Shown one piece after another: positions 36,942 through 44,926 of a DNA stretch of 64,000 bases. Every line of letters starts with the position of its first letter. The stretch's first letter is position 1. The translations under genes were made by a program, and so were the position numbers. This DNA is from JAGWRA01 sp035534615 (lineage in GTDB: Bacteria; Acidobacteriota; Vicinamibacteria; Vicinamibacterales; CAVVIG01), in NCBI GenBank assembly GCA_035534615.1, contig DATLRO010000059.1:1-64000 (forward strand), given 5' to 3'. Below the pieces are notes generated by a model, which did not search any database, was not told where the DNA came from, and saw only the letters and a program-made list of their open reading frames with translations.

Positions 36942-37697
36942 ATGGCTCGCCGCTACTCGAGCGCCTCCTCCCCGTTCTCGTTCGGCCCCGGCCCGGTCAC
37001 CCCGGCGGTCAAGCTGCTGATCTGGACGAACATCGCCGTCTTCCTGATCAGCCTCGTCGTGCCGGCCATCGTCCCGATCTTCGGGCTGATTCCGGCGGCG
37101 GTGGTCCACCGCTTCTATCTCTGGCAGCCGGTCACCTACCTGTTCGTCCACGGCGGCTTCTTCCACATCCTGTTCAACATGCTCGTGCTGTGGATGTTCG
37201 GCCCCGAGCTGGAACGCCTGTGGGGTACGCGCTTCTTCGTGAAGTACTACTTCATCTGCGGCATCGGCGCCGCCGCCACGACCGTGTTCGTCGCGCTCCT
37301 GCCGTTCAGCCTGTCGGTGCCGATGTATTACTCGGTGACGATCGGGGCGTCGGGCGCCCTGTACGGGCTGCTGGTGGCGTACGCGATGTACTACCCCGAG
37401 CAGCGCGTCTACATGTACTTCCTGTTCCCGATCCCGATGAAGTACTTCGTCCTCATCATCGGGGCGATCGCGTTCTTCTCGTCGTTCTCCGGCGTCAACA
37501 ACGGCATCGCGAACTTCGCGCACCTGGGCGGACTCGCGGTCGGGTACCTCTACCTGTCCTACCTGAAGGGCGGCGGCTTCCACCCGCTCGGTGAAATGAA
37601 GTACCGCTACCTGAAGTGGAAGATCAACCGCGTACGGCGGAAGTTCGACGTGCACTCCGGAGGCCGCCCGAGCGACTGGAATCGCCGCCTGCACTGA
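36942..37697 (+). CDS. Rhomboid family intramembrane serine protease
   Basis: This membrane protease cleaves substrates inside transmembrane segments. The 251-residue protein has the six-helix core with the loop-1 motif LWQPVTYLFVHGGFFHILFNML. The catalytic Ser is in TIGASGALYGLLVAY and the catalytic His in NFAHLGGLAVGYLYL, with the expected GxSG and AHxxG spacing. The basic C-terminal tail (KYRYLKWKINRVRRKFDV) is cytoplasmic. The ATG at 36942 follows an upstream gap of 105 bp. Substrates are unknown. Confidence 0.92.
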   Translation: MARRYSSASSPFSFGPGPVTPAVKLLIWTNIAVFLISLVVPAIVPIFGLIPAAVVHRFYLWQPVTYLFVHGGFFHILFNMLVLWMFGPELERLWGTRFFVKYYFICGIGAAATTVFVALLPFSLSVPMYYSVTIGASGALYGLLVAYAMYYPEQRVYMYFLFPIPMKYFVLIIGAIAFFSSFSGVNNGIANFAHLGGLAVGYLYLSYLKGGGFHPLGEMKYRYLKWKINRVRRKFDVHSGGRPSDWNRRLH

Positions 37698-37838
37698 TCC
37701 GCCTCATCCACGCGCGCGGCGCGCTCGTTCATCCGCACGCGGCTCGCGCCGGGCCGGCCGGCTCGTGCCCCACGGGATTTCGTGCTCGGACGGCGGCGTC
37801 CCGGCGCCCGGTGGCGCCGGCATCACGGGCCGCGGCGG

Positions 37839-38825
37839 TCAGTGTCCGCCCTGGGACTGGTAGGCCATTTCGCGCAGCCTGGCGATCCGCTGGGCGATCG
37901 GCGGATGGGTCGCGAACAGCTCGGCGGCCGCATGCTCCTTGTCGCCGAGCGCGCGGCCGAGCGGATCGGCGATGCAGAGGTGCGCCGTGCCGCGGCTGAT
38001 CAGTTTCGTCGGCTCGGCCGCGCTGTCGATGTCCTGCAGCGCCCGGGCGAGGCCGAGCGGGTTCCGGGTCAGCTCGGCGCCAGACGCGTCCGCCAGGTAT
38101 TCGCGCCGCCGCGACACCATCATCGCGAGCAGCTGGCCGATGATCGGGGCCAGGATGATGCCGATGATCCAGACGGCGAACATCACCGCGCCGATCGCCC
38201 CCCCGCCGCCCTCGTCGCTGTTGCGGCGGCGCCCGCCGCCCCACCACAGCCCGTTGGCGCCCCAGTCCGACAGCAGGACAATGGCCCCGACCAGCGCCGC
38301 GACAATCATCATCAGCCGGATGTCGTAGTTGCGGATGTGGCTCATCTCGTGCGCCACCACCCCCTGCAGCTCCTCCCGGTCCAGCCGGTCGAGCAGCCCC
38401 TGGGTGACGGCGAGCGACGCGTGGGCCGGATCGCGGCCGGTGGCGAAGGCGTTCGGGTCGGCATCCGGGATGACGTACACCTTCGGCTTCGGCAGGCCGG
38501 CGGCAATCGCCATCTCGTCGACGACGTTGTCCAGCTGGGTCAGCTTGAACTTCTCGGCGTCGGTCTGCGCGGCTGCCTCGCGCGCCTCGAGCGGCTGCGC
38601 GTGCGACGACAGCAGGACGGCGCGGTCGCCGCCGTAGTAGCTGAACATCGCCGATCCGGTGCCGAGCGCCAGCGCGGCCAGCGTGCCGACCGGGAGCGAG
38701 GTGCCGGAGTACCCCAGAAAGAAACGGTCGAAGCCGGCGCCGAGCAGGACCAGGAACGCGATGAAGACCAGCATGACGGCCCAGGTCCGTCGCCGGTTCG
38801 ACGCTTGCTGTTCGAGGAGGTTCAT
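37839..38825 (-). CDS. htpX: Membrane zinc metalloprotease HtpX
   Basis: This is an M48 protease of the inner membrane involved in membrane-protein quality control. The 328-residue protein has two N-terminal helices (AVMLVFIAFLVLLGAGF and a second near residue 50), the zinc motif VVAHEMSHIRNYD, two further helices and the third ligand region RRREYLADASGAELTRNP. The family end THPPIAQRIARLREM is present. It lies 58 bp behind lemA on the same strand, a pairing found in many genomes. Confidence 0.94.
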   Translation of the reverse strand: MNLLEQQASNRRRTWAVMLVFIAFLVLLGAGFDRFFLGYSGTSLPVGTLAALALGTGSAMFSYYGGDRAVLLSSHAQPLEAREAAAQTDAEKFKLTQLDNVVDEMAIAAGLPKPKVYVIPDADPNAFATGRDPAHASLAVTQGLLDRLDREELQGVVAHEMSHIRNYDIRLMMIVAALVGAIVLLSDWGANGLWWGGGRRRNSDEGGGGAIGAVMFAVWIIGIILAPIIGQLLAMMVSRRREYLADASGAELTRNPLGLARALQDIDSAAEPTKLISRGTAHLCIADPLGRALGDKEHAAAELFATHPPIAQRIARLREMAYQSQGGH

Positions 38826-38883
38826 GGCGGAGCGGCCGGAGGGCCCGGCGGCGGGCGGAGGCCCGCGGCCGGGGTCCCGGCAA

Positions 38884-39447
38884 TCACTTCTGGAGCGACA
38901 GGTCGACGGTCGGCACCTCGCGGTCGGCGGGGGCCGTGATTTCGAACAGCTCGGCCGGCTTGAAGCCGAGGTTCGACGCCATCAGGTTCGTCGGAAACGT
39001 CTGCTGAGCCGTGTTGAACTTCGTGGCGATGTCGTTGTAGAACTGGCGCGCGAACCCGATCTTGTTCTCCGTCGAGGTCAGCTCCTCCTGGAGCATCCGG
39101 ACGTTCTCGTTCGCCTTCAGGTTCGGATAGTTCTCGGCGACGGCGAACAGCCGGCCGAGCGCCTGCGTCAGTTCGCCTTCCTTCTGGGCCGCGTCGGCCG
39201 GCCCGGAGGCCGAGACCGCCTTGGCGCGGGCCTCGACGACCTGCGTCAGGGTGTCCTTCTCGAACGCCATCTCCCCCTTGACGGTGTTCACCAGGTTCGG
39301 AATCAGGTCGTGCCGCCGCTTGAGCTGCACGTCGATCTGCTTCCAGCCGTTGAGCGTCTGGTTGCGGAGGCCGATGAGCCGGTTGTAGGTGGCGATGGCC
39401 CACAACACCAGGAGGACGATCACGCCGACGAGGACGTAGAGCACCAT
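38884..39447 (-). CDS. lemA: LemA family membrane protein
   Basis: LemA proteins are membrane-anchored helical-bundle proteins of unclear function, commonly next to htpX or TPM-domain genes. The 187-residue protein has one N-terminal transmembrane helix (VLYVLVGVIVLLVLWAIATY). The LemA signature follows: NRLIGLRNQTLNGWKQIDVQLKRRHDLIPNLV and later ENKIGFARQFYNDIATKFN. The ATG at 39447 has a GAGAGGGA ribosome-binding site. An in-frame extension to 39891 is a shadow of the SDR gene. Confidence 0.92.
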   Translation of the reverse strand: MVLYVLVGVIVLLVLWAIATYNRLIGLRNQTLNGWKQIDVQLKRRHDLIPNLVNTVKGEMAFEKDTLTQVVEARAKAVSASGPADAAQKEGELTQALGRLFAVAENYPNLKANENVRMLQEELTSTENKIGFARQFYNDIATKFNTAQQTFPTNLMASNLGFKPAELFEITAPADREVPTVDLSLQK

Positions 39448-39467
39448 ACGCGGTCCCTCTCTTCCCT

Positions 39468-40259
39468 CTACAGCAGGCCCTTGACGGTTCCGCCGTCGAC
39501 CTGGATGGTCGTGCCGGTGATGTAGCTGCCGCGGGCCGACGCCAGGAACGCGACGAGGTCGCCCAGCTCGCGCGGCTCGCCGGCCCGTCCGAGCGGGACG
39601 CCGCCCACCAGACGGGCGGCCACCGCCGCCGGGTCGAGCCCCTCGCGGCTGGCGGTGGCGTTGACGAGCTCGGTGACGCGGTCGGTCCGCGTGTAGCCGG
39701 GGGCGACGCAGTTCACCAGGATGCCGTCGCGGGCCAGTTCGTTGGCCAGCGTCTTCGAGAAGCCGGTGACGGCCGCGCGCAGCGCGTTGGACAGCATCAG
39801 GCCGTCGATCGGCTGTTTCACCGAGACCGACGTGATATTGATGATCCGGCCGCCGCCGCGCCGCCGCAGGTGCGGCACGGCCTCCAAACACAGGAGGACG
39901 ACGCTGAGGAAGGTGACGTCGAAGGCGCCGCGCCAGTCCGCCTCGGTCAGCGTGTCGAACAGGCCGGACTTCGGCCCGCCGGCGTTGGTCACCAGGATGT
40001 CCAGGCCGCCGAACCGGTCGACCGTCGCGGCCACGAGCCGCGCCACGTCGGCCCGCTGCGAGACGTCCGCGACGATCGGCAGCACCTCGGCGCCGGTGTC
40101 GCGTGCGATCCGGCCGGCGGTCTCCTGGAGCGGTTCGGCGTGGCGCGCGCAGATCGCCAGGCGGCAGCCTTCGCCCGCCAGCGACCGGGCGGCCGCCCGC
40201 CCCAGCCCCTTGCTGGCCGCACAGACCAGCGCGACCTTGCCGTGGAGATCGAGGTCCAT
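39468..40259 (-). CDS. SDR family oxidoreductase lacking the usual catalytic Tyr/Lys
   Basis: This Rossmann-fold short-chain dehydrogenase-like protein has 263 residues. The cofactor loop is altered (VCAASKGLGRAAA rather than TGxxxGxG). NAGGPKSG, the Ser-containing NITSVSVKQP and a Gly-rich C-terminal VAPGYTRTDRV are present, but the segment that should carry YxxxK reads LMLSNALRAAV. This fits the atypical BKR-like SDR group that departs from both the cofactor motif and the catalytic tetrad. It may bind a nucleotide without classical redox catalysis. The ATG at 40259 lies within the cupin-SDR-lemA-htpX run. Confidence 0.82.
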   Translation of the reverse strand: MDLDLHGKVALVCAASKGLGRAAARSLAGEGCRLAICARHAEPLQETAGRIARDTGAEVLPIVADVSQRADVARLVAATVDRFGGLDILVTNAGGPKSGLFDTLTEADWRGAFDVTFLSVVLLCLEAVPHLRRRGGGRIINITSVSVKQPIDGLMLSNALRAAVTGFSKTLANELARDGILVNCVAPGYTRTDRVTELVNATASREGLDPAAVAARLVGGVPLGRAGEPRELGDLVAFLASARGSYITGTTIQVDGGTVKGLL

Positions 40260-40290
40260 GTCTACCGGGCGGTCCCGTGCCGTCGTCGTG

Positions 40291-40653
40291 TCATCGACGG
40301 AAGTAGTCGTCGCTGCCGTCCAGCCAGTCCTGCCGGATCGGGCTGAAGAAATCGAGCTCGAAGGTATCTTCGAGCGCCTCGGCCTGGTGCTCGACCCAGG
40401 AGGGGATGTGCAGCAGCTCGCCCTCGCGGACGGTGATTTCCTCACCGCCGACGAGGAACTTCAATGCGCCCTGGAGGACGTACGTCATCTGCTCGCTCTC
40501 GTGCGAGTGCATCGGAACGAGGACGCCGCGCTTCAGGTAAATCTGGGCGACCATTTCCCGCTGGCCCGTGACGACCTTGCGGGAGATCATCTCGGTCACT
40601 TTTTCGAGGGCGATCTCATCCCAGCGGTGGAGCCGGACGGGCGGTGTCGTCAT
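40291..40653 (-). CDS. Single-domain cupin protein
   Basis: This small beta-barrel metal-binding protein of about 120 residues shows the cupin motif 1 (PMHSHESEQMTYVLQGAL, with two His and a Glu ligand). Motif 2 is GELLHIPSWVEHQAEA with the last His. It is likely a metal-dependent enzyme or a sugar/metabolite sensor; the substrate is unknown. An in-frame ATG at 40674 would add seven residues; neither start has a clear ribosome-binding site. It is the first gene of the leftward transcript from the palindromic promoter at 40824-40852. Confidence 0.85.
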   Translation of the reverse strand: MTTPPVRLHRWDEIALEKVTEMISRKVVTGQREMVAQIYLKRGVLVPMHSHESEQMTYVLQGALKFLVGGEEITVREGELLHIPSWVEHQAEALEDTFELDFFSPIRQDWLDGSDDYFRR

Positions 40654-40823
40654 CGTGGCGTGTCCGATCGGCATGAAGGTGCGTGATGTTCGCTGCGCGC
40701 GAACACGGGGCCGGCACCGGACCCCGCGCGCGCCACTGGACCGGGCGTCACCGGCCGGCGTCGAACAGAGGTCGAAGACGGCGGCGGGACAGGCGACGAC
40801 CGGATCGCGTTCAAAGCGGTCGC

Positions 40824-40852
40824 ATTATACCATCCGGGTCGGATGCTATAAT
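40824..40852. promoter_or_regulatory. Palindromic bidirectional promoter/operator
   Basis: ATTATA (40824-40829) and TATAAT (40847-40852) are consensus -10 hexamers pointing outward to the cupin and the E1 gene. They are the ends of a 29-bp palindrome: CATCCG (40831-40836) and CGGATG (40840-40845) pair around GGT, with one C/C mismatch on each side. The plus-strand -10 is extended (TGC before TATAAT). Each -10 overlaps the other's -35 position. Confidence 0.65.
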
Positions 40853-40926
40853 CGACTGTTCTATTTGCGCTCGATCACTTTTGTGGCCGGCCTGCCGCGG
40901 GCGGGCGGGGCCGAGAGGACGAGGGA

Positions 40927-43080
40927 ATGAAGGCAGTAGCGGATACCAACGGCGTCGAGACCCGGACCAGAACCCGTGGAGCCGGCGCGTCGAAGTACGA
41001 GGGGCTCTCCCGGGACGACCTGCTGCAGGTCTATCGCCAGATGGTGCTTTCGCGGAAGCTGGACGACAAGGAGATCCAGCTGAAGAACCAGAGCCAGCTG
41101 TTCTTCCAGATCAGCGGCGCCGGCCACGAGGCGATTCTCGTCGCCGCGGGCATGGCGCTCAAGCCGGCGTACGACTGGTTCTATCCCTACTACCGCGACC
41201 GGGCCCTGTGTCTCCAGCTCGGCATGACGCCGTACGAAATGCTGCTCGAAGGCGTCGGCGGCGAGGACGACCCGAACTCCGGCGGCCGGCAGATGCCGTC
41301 GCACTGGGGTCATCGCGGCCTCAACATCGTGTCGCAGTCGAGTCCGACCGGCACGCAGTGCCTGCAGGCGGTCGGCTGCGCCGAAGCCGGCCTGCTGTAC
41401 GGGCAGCTCGCCGGCATTCCCGACCGTGCCGCGCGCTTCAACGCGGACGAAGTCGTCTACATGTCGATCGGGGACGGGGCGACGAGCGAGGGCGAATTCT
41501 GGGAAGCGCTCAACATCGCGTGCGTCCGCCGGGCGCCGGTGCTGTTCCTGATCGAGGACAACGGCTACGCGATCTCGGTCCCCGTCGAGGTGCAGACGGC
41601 CGGCGGCGACGTGTCGCGGCTCGTGCACGGCTACGACGGGCTGCACGTCGCGTCGATCGACGGCACCGATTTCCTCGCGAGCCTGCGGGCGATGCGCGAG
41701 GCGACCGCCTACTGCCGCGCGCGCAAGGGCCCGGCCTTCGTGCACGCGACGGTCATCCGGCCGTACTCCCACTCGCTCTCGGACGACGAGCGGCTGTACA
41801 AGACGCCGGCCGAGCGCGAGGCGGAGGCCCGGCGCGATCCGATCCGCCGCTTCCGCGAGTTCCTGCTCGCCGAGGCGCTGGCGACCGAGGCCGACCTGCA
41901 GGCGCTCGCGGCGGAGGCCGACGCCGAAATCGCGCAGGCGGCCGAGCGCGCGCTCGCCGCCGTCAAGCCGGCGAAGGAGACCGCGACCGCCTGGGTCTAC
42001 TCGCCGGACGTCGATCCCACCTCGCCGGCGTTCGACACGCCGGCCGTGCCGGAGGGCAAGCCGGACACGATGGTCGCGGCGATCAACCACACGCTGAAGG
42101 ACGAGATGGCGCGCGACCCCCGCATCGTCATCTTCGGCGAGGACGTCGCGGACGCCAGCCGCGAGACGGCGCTGCCGGAGGTGGCCGGCAAGGGCGGCGT
42201 GTTCAAGCTGACCCACGGCCTCCAGCGGGCGTTCGGCGGCGACCGGGTGTTCAACTCGCCACTGGCCGAAGCGAGCATCGTCGGCCGCGGCGTCGGCATG
42301 GCCACGCGCGGCATCAAGCCGATCGTCGAAATCCAGTTCTTCGACTACATCTGGCCCGCCATGATGCAGCTGCGCAACGAGATGGCCATGATGCGGTACC
42401 GCTCGGGCAACAACTTCTCCTGCCCGATGATCGTCCGCGTGCCGATCGGCGGCTACCTGCGCGGGGGCGGACCGTACCACAGCCAGTCGGGCGAGAGCAT
42501 CTTCGCGCACTGCCCCGGCATCCGCATCGCGTTCCCGTCCAATGCCGTCGACGCCGCCGGCCTGCTCCGCACCGCCATCCGGTGCGACGATCCGGTGATG
42601 TTCCTGGAGCACAAGCACCTCTACCGCCAGACCTACAACAAGGGCGAATACCCCGGCAGCGAATACATGATTCCGTTCGGCAAGGCCTCGCTCAAGCGCG
42701 AGGGGACCGACCTGGTCATCGTGACGTGGGGCGCCCTGGTGCAGCGGTCGCTGCTCGCCGCGCAGCAGGCCGAAAAGGACGGCATCAGCGTCGCCGTCCT
42801 CGACCTGCGGACGATCATGCCGTTCGACTGGGAGGCGATCGCCGCGCAGGTGAAGAAGACCAGCCGCGTTCTGGTCGCCCATGAGGATCAGCTGACGTGC
42901 GGGTTCGGGGCCGAACTGGCCGCCCGCATCGCCGACGAGCTGTTCGAGGACCTCGACGCCCCGGTGCGCCGGGTCGGCGCGCTGGACACGCCGGTCGCCT
43001 ACTGCCCGGATCTCGAAGAGGCGATCCTGCCGAACTGGAACACGGTGCTCGCTGCCGTCAAGGATCTCGCCGCCTACTGA
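40927..43080 (+). CDS. Fused 2-oxoacid dehydrogenase E1 alpha/beta subunit
   Basis: This thiamine-diphosphate-dependent E1 component decarboxylates a 2-oxoacid (branched-chain, acetoin or pyruvate type) and passes the acyl group to lipoyl E2. The 717-residue protein joins an alpha part with the ThDP motif GDGATSEGEFWEAL...IEDN (about residues 182-212) to a beta part. The beta part starts near residue 380 (INHTLKDEMARDPRIVIFGEDVA) and includes GVGMATRGIKPIVEIQFFDY and the transketolase C-domain end. No E2 or E3 genes are nearby. The order of motifs fits BkdA-BkdB-type fusions. Confidence 0.88.
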   Translation: MKAVADTNGVETRTRTRGAGASKYEGLSRDDLLQVYRQMVLSRKLDDKEIQLKNQSQLFFQISGAGHEAILVAAGMALKPAYDWFYPYYRDRALCLQLGMTPYEMLLEGVGGEDDPNSGGRQMPSHWGHRGLNIVSQSSPTGTQCLQAVGCAEAGLLYGQLAGIPDRAARFNADEVVYMSIGDGATSEGEFWEALNIACVRRAPVLFLIEDNGYAISVPVEVQTAGGDVSRLVHGYDGLHVASIDGTDFLASLRAMREATAYCRARKGPAFVHATVIRPYSHSLSDDERLYKTPAEREAEARRDPIRRFREFLLAEALATEADLQALAAEADAEIAQAAERALAAVKPAKETATAWVYSPDVDPTSPAFDTPAVPEGKPDTMVAAINHTLKDEMARDPRIVIFGEDVADASRETALPEVAGKGGVFKLTHGLQRAFGGDRVFNSPLAEASIVGRGVGMATRGIKPIVEIQFFDYIWPAMMQLRNEMAMMRYRSGNNFSCPMIVRVPIGGYLRGGGPYHSQSGESIFAHCPGIRIAFPSNAVDAAGLLRTAIRCDDPVMFLEHKHLYRQTYNKGEYPGSEYMIPFGKASLKREGTDLVIVTWGALVQRSLLAAQQAEKDGISVAVLDLRTIMPFDWEAIAAQVKKTSRVLVAHEDQLTCGFGAELAARIADELFEDLDAPVRRVGALDTPVAYCPDLEEAILPNWNTVLAAVKDLAAY

Positions 43081-43123
43081 CCCGACCGCCGGGCCGGCCG
43101 CGGCCGGCCCGGAGACGCACGCC

Positions 43124-44158
43124 GTGCATCCACAGGCATCCGTTCGACGGCGAGCCCCGGCGATCCTGGCGCTGGGCCTCGCCGCCGGCCTGCTGTCGAC
43201 CGGCGCCGCCCCCTCCCGCGAGACGCTCCACCCGATCGGCGCGCTGCCCCCGGCCCTCGCCCGGCTGGCGCGCGGCGCGCTGGCGTTCCAGCGGGTGCGC
43301 GACGGGTCGTTCTACGTGTTCGATCCGCGCGACCATGCCGTCTACCACATCGACGCCGCCATGCGCGCCGCGACGCAGGTCGTCCGGGTCGGCGCGGAGG
43401 CCGGTCACCTCCTCCAGCCCACGGCGTTCGCCAGCGAGCCCGACGGCACGTTCGCCGTCGCCGATGCGCCAACGCAGGAGCGCATCCAGGTGTTCGCCTC
43501 CGACGGGACGCGGATCGGCGGCTTCTTCCCGCCGGGCCGCAGCCGCTTCCAGGTGATCCTCGACGGGCTCGTCATCGGCGGCGTCGGGTCGATGCAGTAC
43601 AACGGCCGCGCGGTGCTCGTCAGCGAACCGGCCACCGGGGCGCTCGCGACGGAGTACTCGCCGGACGGCGGGCCGATCCGCGCCTTCGGCCGGCTTCGCG
43701 ACACGGATCAGCCCGATCCGGCCGTCCGGACACTGCTGAACACCGGCCTGCCGCTGTTCGTCCCCGGCGGCGGCTACGACTACGTGTTCCAGACCGGCAC
43801 GCCGCTCTTCCGGAAGTACGACCGGACGGGACGGCTGCTGTTCGAGCGCCACATCGAGGGACGGGAGATCGACCCGCTGGTGGCGCAGCTCCCGACCGAG
43901 TGGCCGCCGCGGCCCGCCGGCAGCACGGAGATTCCGGTGACGGATCCGATCGTGAGGGCGGCGGCGGTCGATCCGGCGGGGAACCTGTGGGTGGCGCTCG
44001 CGGTGCCGTACCTCTACGTGTACGACCCCGAGGGCGACAAGATCCGCGTCGTCCAGCTGGAGACGCCGGCCGGCCCGCTGGTCGCGACCAGCCTGTTCTT
44101 CGACGGCCGCGGCCGGCTGCTGGTGACGCCTGGCTGCAACATCTTCGATCCGAAGTAG
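43124..44158 (+). CDS. Secreted beta-propeller-like protein
   Basis: I do not recognise a named family. The 344-residue protein has a basic N-terminus and a hydrophobic signal segment (AILALGLAAGLLSTGAA). Several blade-like repeats of about 50 residues follow (GSFYVFDPRDHAVYHID, GTFAVADAPTQERIQVFASDG, GNLWVALAVPYLYVYDPEGD, GRLLVTPGCNIFDP), as in NHL or six-bladed propellers. The GTG start at 43124 has GGAG about 9 nt upstream. It lies 43 bp behind the E1 gene and ends directly before a palindromic repeat. Confidence 0.75.
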   Translation: MHPQASVRRRAPAILALGLAAGLLSTGAAPSRETLHPIGALPPALARLARGALAFQRVRDGSFYVFDPRDHAVYHIDAAMRAATQVVRVGAEAGHLLQPTAFASEPDGTFAVADAPTQERIQVFASDGTRIGGFFPPGRSRFQVILDGLVIGGVGSMQYNGRAVLVSEPATGALATEYSPDGGPIRAFGRLRDTDQPDPAVRTLLNTGLPLFVPGGGYDYVFQTGTPLFRKYDRTGRLLFERHIEGREIDPLVAQLPTEWPPRPAGSTEIPVTDPIVRAAAVDPAGNLWVALAVPYLYVYDPEGDKIRVVQLETPAGPLVATSLFFDGRGRLLVTPGCNIFDPK

Positions 44159-44202
44159 CGGGGACGGGTTATGTCACCATTCCGTGACATAACCCGTCCC
44201 CG
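44159..44202. repeat. Perfect 19-bp inverted-repeat palindrome, copy A
   Basis: CGGGGACGGGTTATGTCAC (44159-44177) and its exact reverse complement (44184-44202) flank a 6-nt loop, starting at the base after a stop codon. The same arms recur at 55149-55190. It resembles REP-type or mini-transposon palindromes; no T-tract follows. Confidence 0.85.
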
Positions 44203-44208
44203 ACGATC

Positions 44209-44238
44209 TTGACGCCGGCCGCCCCGGCGGCCGATACT
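44209..44238 (+). promoter_or_regulatory. Promoter of the fatty-acid degradation operon
   Basis: TTGACG (44209-44214) and GATACT (44233-44238) are 18 bp apart. The last base of the -10 is the first base of the FadR-type operator, so repressor binding would block the transcription start. Confidence 0.55.
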
Positions 44239-44255
44239 GAATGAACATTCATTCA
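44238..44255 (+). promoter_or_regulatory. FadR-type operator palindrome
   Basis: TGAATGAACATTCATTCA is an 18-bp sequence with perfect 7-bp inverted arms (TGAATGA/TCATTCA), 5 bp before the tetR start codon. It differs at one position from the FadR box known in Bacillus (TGAATGAMTANTCATTCA). Confidence 0.85.
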
Positions 44256-44260
44256 TTCTG

Positions 44261-44926
44261 ATGCCGCGTCCCCTGCCCGCCGCGCCGTCTCCCCGCCGCC
44301 CGCGCGCGGTCGCGCCGCCCGCCGCCGCCCCGAAGCGCGACGCGATCCTCCGCGCCGCGCTCCAGGTCTTCGCCGAGCGCGGCTTCTTCAACGCCCAGGT
44401 CGCCGACGTCGCCCGCGCCGCCGGCGTCGCCGCCGGCACGGTCTACCTCTACTTCCGCAGCAAGGACGACCTGCTGGTCTCCATCTTCGAGCGGACGATG
44501 CGCGAGGCGATCGACGAGGGGCGGGCGGCGCTCGCGGGGGTGGACGGCGCCGGCGAGCGCCTGCGCCGCATCGCCCGGCTCCACCTCGCGCGCCTCGGCC
44601 GCGACCGCAACCTGGCGGTCGTCTTCCAGGTCGAGCTGCGGCAGAGCACGAAGTTCATGGAGCGCTTCTCGTCCACGCTGCTGCGCGACTACCTCGGGCT
44701 GATCCGCGAGACGATCGCCGCCGGCCAGGCGGCCGGCACGTTCCGGCCCGGGATCAACCCCACGCTCGCCGCGAAGGTGTTCTTCGGCGCGCTCGACGAG
44801 ATGGCGACGAACTGGATCCTCAGCCGGCGCCGCTATTCGCTCGCGGCCCAGGCCGAGACGATCGTCGAGCTGTTCGTGCACGGCGTCAGCCGCCAGCCGG
44901 CCCGCCGGCCAAGGGAGATGCCATGA
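44261..44926 (+). CDS. fadR: TetR family regulator, FadR-like (fatty acid degradation repressor)
   Basis: This 221-residue TetR protein has a Pro/Arg-rich N-terminal extension and a helix-turn-helix DNA-binding domain (AILRAALQVFAERGFFNAQVADVARAAGVAAGTVYLYFRSKDDLL, residues about 28-72). An all-helical ligand domain follows. The family resemblance, the FadR box 5 bp upstream and the following fadN-, fadA- and fadE-type genes all indicate an acyl-CoA-responsive, autoregulated repressor like Bacillus FadR. It is unrelated to the GntR-type FadR of E. coli. The stop overlaps the next ATG (ATGA). Confidence 0.87.
   Translation: MPRPLPAAPSPRRPRAVAPPAAAPKRDAILRAALQVFAERGFFNAQVADVARAAGVAAGTVYLYFRSKDDLLVSIFERTMREAIDEGRAALAGVDGAGERLRRIARLHLARLGRDRNLAVVFQVELRQSTKFMERFSSTLLRDYLGLIRETIAAGQAAGTFRPGINPTLAAKVFFGALDEMATNWILSRRRYSLAAQAETIVELFVHGVSRQPARRPREMP

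Noticed and set aside
44159..44202. Palindrome as a rho-independent terminator of the propeller gene
   Set aside because: No T-tract follows on either strand, and an identical copy lies upstream of a gene start at 55149. A repeat element is the better reading.
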